Source: Kibdelosporangium philippinense
GTDB taxonomy: Bacteria; Actinomycetota; Actinomycetes; Mycobacteriales; Pseudonocardiaceae
DNA: 64,000 bases
Assembly: GCF_021390435.2 (NCBI RefSeq)
Contig: NZ_JAJVCN010000003.1
Coordinates: 1,431,501 to 1,495,500 of the forward strand
Direction: 5' to 3'
Shown: one piece after another, positions 52,716 to 59,868 of the stretch
Numbering within the stretch: position 1 is the first letter of the stretch
How the letters are laid out: each line of letters begins with the position of its first letter
Position numbers and translations under genes: made by a program
Notes under the pieces: model-generated
Database searches by the model: none
What the model saw: only the letters and a program-made list of their open reading frames with translations
Told to the model about the DNA's origin: nothing

Positions 52716-52877
52716 GCCCTGAGTATTCATGGCGATCTTGATTCGGGCGCCGTGTCGGAACAGGGAAAAGTGCTCCTGAGCTGGGAAGATGAGGTTGCTG
52801 ATCCGAAAATCGATGGTGAGTGGGCAGGCCGAAGGCACCCGGCGTAGCGCAGCGGAGCCGGGTTGGTAGTTGGGTTG

Positions 52878-54146
52878 TCAGGCCGCGGGTTCGAGGGTGA
52901 CGCGATAGCCCAGAGCGGCCAGTTGGCTGATGTGGTTGCGGACCTTGCGTTGAGTGTTGGTGTGCTGGACGAAGTAGTCGGCGCCGAGGTCACGGAACCG
53001 GGCGTTGGGGTCGGATAACAGGTGCCACATGATCACGAGAATGGAACGGCCGACCGCGACGATGGCCTTCTTGGCGCCACTGCGGCGAGCGATGCGCCGG
53101 TAGCGTTCGCCGAGAAAAGTGTTGGTCCTGCTGGCGGACACTGCGGCCTCGCCCAGGATTCGGGCCAGGTAAGGGTTGCCGTGCCCGGTGGCAGCTTTGC
53201 CTTTCTTCTTGCCGGCCGACTCCGACACCCCGGGAGCGAACTTGGCCCAGGAACACAGGTGGCCCGGAGTTGGGAAGCGTGCCATGTCCAGCCCGATCTC
53301 GGCGATGGCTACCTGGGCGGCGGTGCGCCCGACGCCGGTGATCTCATCAAGCTGGTCGACCGCTGTGGCGAAAGGGGCGATCAACTCCTCGATCGCGGCA
53401 TCCACTCGGGCGACGTCAGCGATCCCGGCATCCACCCGGGCCAGCATGGTCGACAACAGGAACGCGTGATGATCGGTGAAAAACCCGGTGAACGCCTCTT
53501 CCAGCCTGCCGATCTTGCGCCGCATCGAGGTGCGGGCCAGCTGCGCGAGTACCTTCGGGTCCCGCTGCCCGGCGACCAGCGCGGCCAGCATGGCCCGGCC
53601 GGACACCCCGAAGATGTCCGAGACCACCACCGAGAGCTTGATCTGGGCATCTTCCAGGAGCTTTTCCACCCGCTGCTTCTCCGCGGTGCAGACCTCGACC
53701 AGGTCACGCCGATACCGGGTCAGATCCCGTAGCCGGCGGATCGGTGACGGCGGGACAAAACTGGGCCGGATCATCTGCCGCTCGGCCACCTTGCACAACC
53801 ACACCGCGTCCAATCGATCCGTCTTCGGCCGGCCGGGCAGATGCTTGACATCGCGGGCGTTGACCAGCCAGGTCTCGAACCCGTGCGCCTCCAACAGGTA
53901 GAACACCGGCTTCCAATAGTCCGATGTGGACTCCATGACCACCCGGGTCACGCCCAGCCCGGCCAGCCGATCAGCCAGCACCAGCAACGACCGGGTCATC
54001 GTCGAGTACGGCCGGACCTCCTGCAGCCGCTTACCCGGACGCGCCTCATCGGGCACCCGGACACAACACATCACCTCGGCCTTACCGATATCCAACGCGG
54101 CCACCCGCGCGATGATCTCCTCGTTGTCCTGTGTCTGCTCCAACAT
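52878..54146 (-). CDS. IS110-family transposase (DEDD)
   Basis: A 422-residue transposase. N-terminal RuvC-like DEDD domain with ALDIGKAEV (first Asp), VVMESTSDYWKP (Glu) and RPKTDRLDAVWL (Asp pair). C-terminal part with ITGVGRTAAQVAIAEIG and the catalytic-serine region near SWAKFAPGVSESAGK. Full length, apparently intact. IS110 elements have no clear inverted ends, so the boundaries are not called. Confidence 0.92.
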   Translation of the reverse strand: MLEQTQDNEEIIARVAALDIGKAEVMCCVRVPDEARPGKRLQEVRPYSTMTRSLLVLADRLAGLGVTRVVMESTSDYWKPVFYLLEAHGFETWLVNARDVKHLPGRPKTDRLDAVWLCKVAERQMIRPSFVPPSPIRRLRDLTRYRRDLVEVCTAEKQRVEKLLEDAQIKLSVVVSDIFGVSGRAMLAALVAGQRDPKVLAQLARTSMRRKIGRLEEAFTGFFTDHHAFLLSTMLARVDAGIADVARVDAAIEELIAPFATAVDQLDEITGVGRTAAQVAIAEIGLDMARFPTPGHLCSWAKFAPGVSESAGKKKGKAATGHGNPYLARILGEAAVSASRTNTFLGERYRRIARRSGAKKAIVAVGRSILVIMWHLLSDPNARFRDLGADYFVQHTNTQRKVRNHISQLAALGYRVTLEPAA

Positions 54147-54383
54147 CGGCCTCTCCCCGAGCGTCCGGCGGGGCGGCTACCCGCGGGAGCCCAGGCAACA
54201 ACGAATCTGATCCGCGTGCTCGAAGCAACAATCAAGGGCCCACCAAGGGCTCCCAGCGTCCGACTAACGCACGGCCTTCACAGACCATAGAGACAACGAC
54301 GTCAGCGGGCAGCCAACACCGATTTTCACCCCTCAACGGGCGTCTTCACCAGAGGACAGACTGACTAATGCCTGTTCTTACCT
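54147..54383. other. IS110/IS1380 spacer
   Basis: About 240 bases with no gene. It should hold the end of the IS110 element and the left end of the IS1380 element; neither boundary could be fixed by eye. Confidence 0.4.
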
Positions 54384-55841
54384 ATGAAGCTCTGGAGCAC
54401 TTTCGACGTGGATGTTACTGGGTGGTCGCGGGATCTGGCGGTAGAAGTCGGTGGGCGTGGCGTGGTCAGTCATGCCGGGACCGCGGCGGTGCGGTTGCTG
54501 GCCGACCGCACCGGGTTGACGGAAGGCTTGTCGCGGGCGATGGCGCGGCGTGGGTTCATGCCGGTGCATGACCGTGGCCGGGTGTTCGCCGACACCGCGG
54601 TGTTGATCGCTGACGGCGGGCGGGTCCTGTCGGATCTGGCTGTCCTGCGCGATCAGGCCGAACTGTTCGGGCCGGTCGCCTCAGATCCGACGTTGTGGCG
54701 CACGTTGGACGCGGTCGGTCAGGTGCAGCGCAACAAGATCGCCCGTGTGCGTGCCCGGATCCGCGAGCATGTGTGGTCGTTGATCGAGCGACGGCACGGC
54801 CGGATTCCGCCGTCGCGGGTGGCCGACCGTGATCTGGGCACGACCGTGGTGGTCCGGTTGGATGGTTCGCTGGTGATCGCGCACTCGGACAAACAACTCG
54901 CCGCGGGAACCTACAAGGGCAGCTTCGGTCATCATCCGCTGCTGGCCATGTGTGACAACACCGGCGAATCGCTGGCCCTGTTGCTGCGCACAGGAAGCGC
55001 CGGATCCAACACGACAGCTGATCACCTCGAGGTCCTCGACGCCGCGATCGCCCAGATCCCGGCGAAACATCGAAGGAACCTTCTAGTCACCGTGGACGGC
55101 GCGGGCGCCTCCCACGGTCTCATCAAGTACATCACCGCGCTGAACGCCAAGCCAGGCAGGCAGGCGCACTACAGCGTCGGCTGGGAACTCGGTGCGCGGG
55201 AACGAGCCGCGATCGGCCGTGTCCCCGCGAAGGCATGGCAGGCAGTGCTCGATCACCACGGCGATCCTCGGCCGCTGGACAAAGCCGGCGTGGTGGAACT
55301 GACCGCGCTACTACGTCACCACCCCGACGGGGACCAACTGGAGAACTGGCCGGCCGATCTGCGGATCATCTGTCGTCGTGAGAAACCCCACCCCGGCGCA
55401 CAGTTGTCCCTGTTCGAAGAAGCCGACGGCTGGCGCTACCAACTGGTGGCCACCAACACCCCGGGCAGCGGTTCGGGCGCCACCGTCCAGTTCCTGGAAG
55501 CCCGTCACCGCCCGCACGCCCGAGTCGAGGACCACGTCCGCTGCGGCAAGCAAACCGGCCTCGGTCACCTGCCCTCCACCAAGATCGAGATCAACCGGGC
55601 CTGGTGTCTGGCCGCCACCATCGCCATCGACCTGCTCGCCTGGCTGCGCCTGCTCTGCCTTGAGGGCACCCTCGCCAAAGCCGAACCCAAAACCCTGCGC
55701 TACCGGCTACTGCACACCGCCGCCCGCATCGTCCGCGGCCAACGCAAACGCAAGATCAAAATCCCGGAAACCTGGCCCTGGGCCGACCCTCTCGCCGCCT
55801 GCCTCCGGGCAGCGCTGGCCCTGCCACCACCAACTCGATGA
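54384..55841 (+). CDS. IS1380-family transposase (DDE)
   Basis: A 485-residue transposase. The DDE core includes VVVRLDGSLVIAHSDKQLAA, LLVTVDGAGASHGLIKYITA and a late Glu region at KTKIEINRAWCLAATIAID-like sequence (GHLPSTKIEINRAWCL). The N-terminus has VSHAGTAAVRLLADRTGL, the usual start region. Full length with no frameshift. The right end probably lies near 56003, directly against the IS630 insertion. Confidence 0.92.
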   Translation: MKLWSTFDVDVTGWSRDLAVEVGGRGVVSHAGTAAVRLLADRTGLTEGLSRAMARRGFMPVHDRGRVFADTAVLIADGGRVLSDLAVLRDQAELFGPVASDPTLWRTLDAVGQVQRNKIARVRARIREHVWSLIERRHGRIPPSRVADRDLGTTVVVRLDGSLVIAHSDKQLAAGTYKGSFGHHPLLAMCDNTGESLALLLRTGSAGSNTTADHLEVLDAAIAQIPAKHRRNLLVTVDGAGASHGLIKYITALNAKPGRQAHYSVGWELGARERAAIGRVPAKAWQAVLDHHGDPRPLDKAGVVELTALLRHHPDGDQLENWPADLRIICRREKPHPGAQLSLFEEADGWRYQLVATNTPGSGSGATVQFLEARHRPHARVEDHVRCGKQTGLGHLPSTKIEINRAWCLAATIAIDLLAWLRLLCLEGTLAKAEPKTLRYRLLHTAARIVRGQRKRKIKIPETWPWADPLAACLRAALALPPPTR

Positions 55842-56093
55842 CCCCTGTCCCTGCCCCTCGACCTGAAAGGCCCGCCCCCCAACCCGGCGCCCAGCCAACA
55901 CCGGCGGCCGGGCTCGAACCCTGACCATCACCACACAGCAACCAACTCAAGATCAACATCCGAACCGGCACAGGCGGACACGTCACCCACGTGAATGATC
56001 AAGGCTACAGATCATGAAAGGCCAGGGTTGATCTTGTCCTTGGGCGGCGTGTCCTCCCGGATCCTGATCGATTCATGATCTACGCAGGGATGG

Positions 56094-56585
56094 ATGAGGT
56101 ACGCGGATGGAGGTGGCCTGTCCGAGCGGGGCAGGGCCACACGCGAAGCTGTCCGGTTGCAGGCGGCCCAATGGTTCGCCCAGGACGTGCCGGCCGCCGA
56201 GATCGCCCGCAGACTGCGGGTATCCACCAACGCGGTCTATACCTGGCGGCGTCGATGGCGTGCCGAGGGTGAGGCAGGGCTGGCGTCGAAGGGACCGGGC
56301 GGATCGTCCTGCCGGCTGGACCAGCCACGACTGGACAGGCTGGCCCAGGCTTTGGAACAAGGCCCAGCCGTGCATGGGTTCGGCGAGGATCAGCGCTGGA
56401 CCCTGGCTCGGGTCGCCGATCTGATCGCCCGGCTGTTTCACACCCGCTACACGCTGCGCGGGGTGTCGTATCTGCTGCACCGCATGGGGTTCTCGCCACA
56501 AGTACCCGCCCACCGCGCGATCGAGCGCGACGAGCAGGCGATCGCCACCTGGCGGCGGGAGGTATGGCCGGCGGGAAAACGGTAG
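56094..56585 (+). CDS. IS630 transposase, orfA (HTH part)
   Basis: 163 residues: a helix-turn-helix region (AAEIARRLRVSTNAVYTWRR) and a second helical part (YTLRGVSYLLHRMGFSPQVP). Ends at TAG 56583-56585. The slippery heptamer G-GGA-AAA at 56573-56579 is in the right frame to shift -1 into orfB. Confidence 0.88.
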   Translation: MRYADGGGLSERGRATREAVRLQAAQWFAQDVPAAEIARRLRVSTNAVYTWRRRWRAEGEAGLASKGPGGSSCRLDQPRLDRLAQALEQGPAVHGFGEDQRWTLARVADLIARLFHTRYTLRGVSYLLHRMGFSPQVPAHRAIERDEQAIATWRREVWPAGKR

Positions 56586-57169
56586 CGGCGCAGCAAGGTG
56601 CTTGGCTGTGTTTCGAGGACGAGGCCGGGCAAACGCTGCGCCCGCCGAAAGCCCGCACCTGGGGCCGCCGGGGCCAGACACCACAGATCCCGGTGTCGGG
56701 CAAGGGTTCGGGCCGGGTATCGGTCGCCGGGCTGGTATGCGTCCGGCCCGGACACCGGCCCCGGTTGATCTACCGTGTCCGGACCCACCGCGGCCGCAAG
56801 GGGGAACGGCGCAGCTTCGCCGAAACCGACTACGCCGCCCTGCTGGACGCCGCACACCAGCAGCTCGGCGCCCCGATTGTGTTGATCTGGGACAACCTCA
56901 ACACGCACACCAGTCACGCGATGCGCAAACTGGTCGCGGCCCGCGACTGGCTACACGTGATCCAACTCCCGCCCTACGCCCCGGACCTCAACCCGACCGA
57001 GCACGTGTGGTCCCACGTCAAACGCAACCTCGGAAACCTCATCGTGCACGGCATCGACCAGCTCACCGCCATCGTGAAGAACCGACTCAAACGCATCCAG
57101 TACCGACCCGGGCTGATCGACGCGTTCTTCGCCCACACCAGACTGAACCTCGAACCACAACCGCCGTAA
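56564..57169 (+). CDS. IS630 transposase, orfB (DDE part)
   Basis: The DDE catalytic half: FEDEAGQTLRPPKARTWGRR (first acidic), LIWDNLNTHTS (second Asp) and YAPDLNPTEHVWSHVKRN (Glu). It is probably made as a fusion through the GGGAAAA slip. Its own ATG at 56564 is also possible. Looks intact. Confidence 0.88.
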   Translation: MAGGKTVAAQQGAWLCFEDEAGQTLRPPKARTWGRRGQTPQIPVSGKGSGRVSVAGLVCVRPGHRPRLIYRVRTHRGRKGERRSFAETDYAALLDAAHQQLGAPIVLIWDNLNTHTSHAMRKLVAARDWLHVIQLPPYAPDLNPTEHVWSHVKRNLGNLIVHGIDQLTAIVKNRLKRIQYRPGLIDAFFAHTRLNLEPQPP

Positions 57170-57189
57170 TCCTGGCCTTTCAAGATCTG

Positions 57190-57260
57190 TAGCGGTAGAC
57201 AAAAACGGAAACGTCTACCTCTCAGGCTGCTACCAAATCCGAAAACTCCCAACAACCTAA
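57190..57260 (+). pseudogene. NHL-repeat protein, C-terminal fragment
   Basis: TA GCG GTA GAC continues as VDKNGNVYLSGCYQIRKLPT and stops at TAA 57258-57260. It joins in frame to the main fragment ending at 52715 and is followed by a strong terminator. Confidence 0.8.
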
Positions 57261-57269
57261 CGAACCCAA

Positions 57270-57300
57270 GATGCCCCCAATGCAAACCATTGGGGGCATC
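57270..57300 (+). terminator. Terminator of the NHL gene
   Basis: GATGCCCCCAATG (57270-57282) and CATTGGGGGCATC (57288-57300): a perfect 13-bp stem and a 5-base loop, 9 bases after the restored NHL stop. Confidence 0.85.
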
Positions 57301-57657
57301 ATCACGCAGCCAAGCGAAAAGCCACACCAAAAGCGCCAGAACCGCCGCCGATCGCCGAAGGCGCAACCAAAGAGGACTGTCTCAAACCGGCAAAGCGGAA
57401 GACCCCCAACGACCCAGTACCAGCCCAAGAGACCACAAGCGCGGCTGAAGAGCGCGCCCCCAAAGCAGCAAAACCCTGCCTGAGCCACCCAAGAAAAACC
57501 GCACAGCAACAAGCGCCCAACCCCGGCCAGCGCACCGAAGACAAGCCCCACAGCGACGGGAGCCAACCTAAGCGATCACAGGCGTGCCCAAAGAGGCAAA
57601 ACCCTGGCTGAGCCGCCCACGCAAAGTCGCACAGAGAGAAGAGCCCAAACCCAAGCA
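57301..57657. repeat. Intergenic stretch with diverged direct repeats
   Basis: No gene is called. A unit of about 62 bases at 57461-57523 (CAAAGCAGCAAAACCCTGCC...) recurs at 57589-57651 (CAAAGAGGCAAAACCCTGGC...), and a weaker copy may lie near 57306-57345. The plus strand is rich in A and C. A 208-residue minus-strand frame across it is Cys/Phe-rich because of the repeats and is not credible. Confidence 0.55.
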
Positions 57658-57717
57658 GTGCTGGTGAAGAAAAACGTGCCCAGCGCTGGGTCAGAAGAAG
57701 CGGGCACCGTGGGGGGT

Positions 57718-57791
57718 TTGGGGGGCTCGGCCCCCCAACATAACAAAGGACGACCCGGCGAAAGTTGCGAAGCAACTGAGCAGGGTCGTCC
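57718..57791. promoter_or_regulatory. Two stem-loops before the HTH gene
   Basis: The first is TTGGGGGG/CCCCCCAA at 57718-57738. The second is compound: GGACGACCC (57748-57756) with GGGTCGTCC (57783-57791), enclosing AGTTGC (57763-57768) with GCAACT (57772-57777). These lie inside the longest open frame but before the likely start at 57799. They may be a terminator plus a site for the recombinase-like protein downstream. Confidence 0.55.
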
Positions 57792-57798
57792 AGAGTCC

Positions 57799-58239
57799 GT
57801 GGACCTTGGGGGAACTTACTACAACACAAAACCCCAGGTAGAAGCCCTGGAGACTCTGCTCCAGAAGCTCCCCGACCCGTCCACGCCCGCTCCGCCGCCC
57901 GCAAACCGGCCGAAACCAGGTCGTGCACGGCAACTCGACGCCGACCAGGTCCAGGAACTCATCGCCGGTTATCAAGCCGGAGCGACGGTGTACGAGCTGG
58001 GCGACCGGTTCGGCATCGAGCGGCGGACGGTCAGCAACATCCTCAAACGACACGACGTGCCGATGCGCCGCCGCGGTCTCTCCCCTGACCAGGTCGACGA
58101 CGCCATCCACCTCTACAACCTCGGCTGGTCCCTGGCACGAGTCGGCGAACACCTCTGCGTCGACCACACCACGGTGCTGACCAAACTCCGCGAACGCGGC
58201 GTCCCCACCCGCGATACACATGGTCGACCTCGGTCTTGA
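57799..58239 (+). CDS. Recombinase-type double HTH protein
   Basis: 146 residues from GTG 57799. Two Hin/resolvase-like helix-turn-helix units: QVQELIAGYQAGATVYELGD / GIERRTVSNILKRHDV and QVDDAIHLYNLGWSLARVGE / VDHTTVLTKLRERGV. No catalytic recombinase domain is present. Stand-alone proteins of this kind are frequent in Pseudonocardiales islands. It may be a remnant or a regulator. The frame is open from 57658, but that extension covers stem-loops. Confidence 0.65.
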   Translation: MDLGGTYYNTKPQVEALETLLQKLPDPSTPAPPPANRPKPGRARQLDADQVQELIAGYQAGATVYELGDRFGIERRTVSNILKRHDVPMRRRGLSPDQVDDAIHLYNLGWSLARVGEHLCVDHTTVLTKLRERGVPTRDTHGRPRS

Positions 58240-58319
58240 TGTACTGGGGATTCTCCCGGTGCACCGTCAGACGGTGGTACGTCGAATCGATCTCACCGAG
58301 TTCACTACGCTGATATCCC

Positions 58320-58691
58320 ATGGTAAGGGCTCCGAAGTTCAGCGCCCGGATGTCCGGTCGATGGCGGATCGTGGCGATGAGCGGCTGGGACCGCGAGGCG
58401 ATCGACCTGGTCGAGCCGGGTTACGTCGAGTTCGCCCGGAACGGGACCGGCCAGTTCGGTTTCATCGCCGTCAACGGCTGGCTGGACTGCCGCTCGGTCG
58501 AGCGGGACGGCCGGCCCGGCGTGGAGTTCACCTGGGAAGGTTCCGACGAGGGCGATCAGGTCAGCGGACGCGGCTGGGCAGTCCTGGTCGACGACAACAC
58601 GATCGAGGGCCATCTGTTCTTCCACCTGGGCGACGACTCGAGTTTCCGGGCGAAGCCGTTCACCGGCGATGATGGACTGGATGAGCCGTGA
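58320..58691 (+). CDS. Conserved hypothetical protein, 123 aa
   Basis: Core WRIVAMSGWDREAIDLVEPG, FGFIAVNGWLDCRSVERDG, VEFTWEGSDEGDQVSGRGWA and GHLFFHLGDDSSFRA, an all-beta fold seen in many bacteria without a named function. Its stop overlaps the next gene, so it is probably co-transcribed with 58688-59854 and, beyond that, the primase-helicase. Confidence 0.7.
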   Translation: MVRAPKFSARMSGRWRIVAMSGWDREAIDLVEPGYVEFARNGTGQFGFIAVNGWLDCRSVERDGRPGVEFTWEGSDEGDQVSGRGWAVLVDDNTIEGHLFFHLGDDSSFRAKPFTGDDGLDEP

Positions 58692-59854
58692 GCGAATACC
58701 AGTACTACGAGTTCCTGGCGATCGACCGGCCACTGGACGACGGTGAACAAGCTGCGGTCCGATCGCTGTCCACCCGGGCACGGATCTCTTCGACCAGCTT
58801 CGTGAACGAGTACCACTGGGGCGACTTCAAGGGTGACCCTCGCCGTCTGATGGAGCGCTACTACGACGCGCACCTATACGTCGCCAACTGGGGTACCCAC
58901 CGAGTGATGTTCCGGCTGCCGTGCGATCTGCTCGATCCCGATGTCGTCGAGGACTACTGCGTCGGCGACGAGGCGAGTGCCTGGGTCACGGACGAGTTCA
59001 TCGTGCTCGACTTCACCAGCGATGACCACGCTGGTGAGTTCGACTTCGACTACGACCCCGCGAACCTGCTGTCGACGATCGTCGGAGTTCGCGCCGAACT
59101 CGCCGCCGGTGATCTCCGGCCGCTCTATCTCGCCTGGCTGGCGGCCTACGGTGCCTGGGAGCGCGATGAAGACGTTTTCGATCGTGCTGCTGACGACGAT
59201 CTCGAACCAGCTGTTCCGCCCGGACTGGGCACGCTCACTGCCGCGCAGCGGGCGCTGGCCGACTTTCTCCGCCTCGACGACGAGCTGATCACGATCGCTG
59301 CTCAGGCGTCTCCACCGCTGGGCCAGACGGCCGATGACCCCGATGACCTCGCCGTGTGGGTGGCTCGCCTGCCGGTCACCGAGAAGGACCGGCTCCTGGC
59401 GCGGGTAGCGCAGGGTGAGGCGGCGCGGGTGCAGATGGAGTTGCTGCGCCGTTTCCGCGGCGACACCGCTCCGATCAGCCCGATCCCAGCCCGCCGGAAC
59501 GTGGCCGACCTACTCGACAACGCGGCGCAGCGACGAGCCGACCGCGACCGTCGGCTCGCCGCCGAGCGCGCCGAAGACGAGGCACGCCGGGAACAGGCGC
59601 GCCTGCTGGCCCGCGAACGACGACTCGACACACTTGCCGCTGAGGGAGACACCGCGTGGTCGCGCGTCGAGGCGATGATCGCCACCCGGAAACCGGCCGA
59701 GTACGACGCCGCCGTCACGCTGCTCACCGATCTGCAGGCGCTGGCCGAACGCGAGGACCGCTACGACACGTTCACCATCCGCACCATCGCGTTGCGGCAA
59801 ACGCATGCACGCAAACCCAGCCTCATTGAGCGCCTCAACCGGGCACGCATCTGA
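58688..59854 (+). CDS. Conserved hypothetical protein linked to the primase-helicase
   Basis: A 388-residue protein. The N-terminal domain (YQYYEFLAIDRPLDDGEQAA, then SSTSFVNEYHWGDFKGDPRR and YDAHLYVANWGTHRVMFRLP) is a conserved unknown. A strong basic/acidic coiled-coil lies at about residues 280-330 (RRADRDRRLAAERAEDEARR). The overlap with the preceding gene and the 14-base gap to the AEP-helicase gene suggest one operon. Likely an accessory or regulatory part of the same conflict system; that is inference from gene order. Confidence 0.65.
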   Translation: MSEYQYYEFLAIDRPLDDGEQAAVRSLSTRARISSTSFVNEYHWGDFKGDPRRLMERYYDAHLYVANWGTHRVMFRLPCDLLDPDVVEDYCVGDEASAWVTDEFIVLDFTSDDHAGEFDFDYDPANLLSTIVGVRAELAAGDLRPLYLAWLAAYGAWERDEDVFDRAADDDLEPAVPPGLGTLTAAQRALADFLRLDDELITIAAQASPPLGQTADDPDDLAVWVARLPVTEKDRLLARVAQGEAARVQMELLRRFRGDTAPISPIPARRNVADLLDNAAQRRADRDRRLAAERAEDEARREQARLLARERRLDTLAAEGDTAWSRVEAMIATRKPAEYDAAVTLLTDLQALAEREDRYDTFTIRTIALRQTHARKPSLIERLNRARI

Positions 59855-59868
59855 CCATCCCATCTACG

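Larger units (their letters stand above)
52716..57189. mobile_element. Nested insertion-sequence block
   Basis: 4,474 bases between TA dinucleotides at 52714-52715 and 57190-57191. Without them the NHL frame reads AELSQPTSLA|VDKNGNVYLSG unbroken. The block holds IS110, IS1380 and IS630 type transposases. Only the IS630 ends are clear; the left end of the block (from 52716) matches none of them, so several events are involved. Confidence 0.75.
56008..57189 (+). mobile_element. IS630-family element with TA target duplication
   Basis: The ends are imperfect inverted repeats: the left starts CAGATCATGAAAGGCCAGGG (56008-) and the right ends with the complement of CAGATCTTGAAAGGCCAGGA. TA flanks both sides (56006-56007, 57190-57191). 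1,182 bp, holding two overlapping frames that need a -1 frameshift. Confidence 0.85.

Noticed and set aside
57302..57928. 208-residue minus-strand frame rich in Cys, Phe and Trp
   Set aside because: It runs across diverged DNA repeats and hairpins; its internal similarity reflects the repeats, and no domain or good start exists.
58216..58321. Minus-strand start reading MGYQRSELGEIDSTYHRLTV
   Set aside because: It looks somewhat gene-like and may be a remnant, but it runs antisense into the HTH gene with no recognisable domain.
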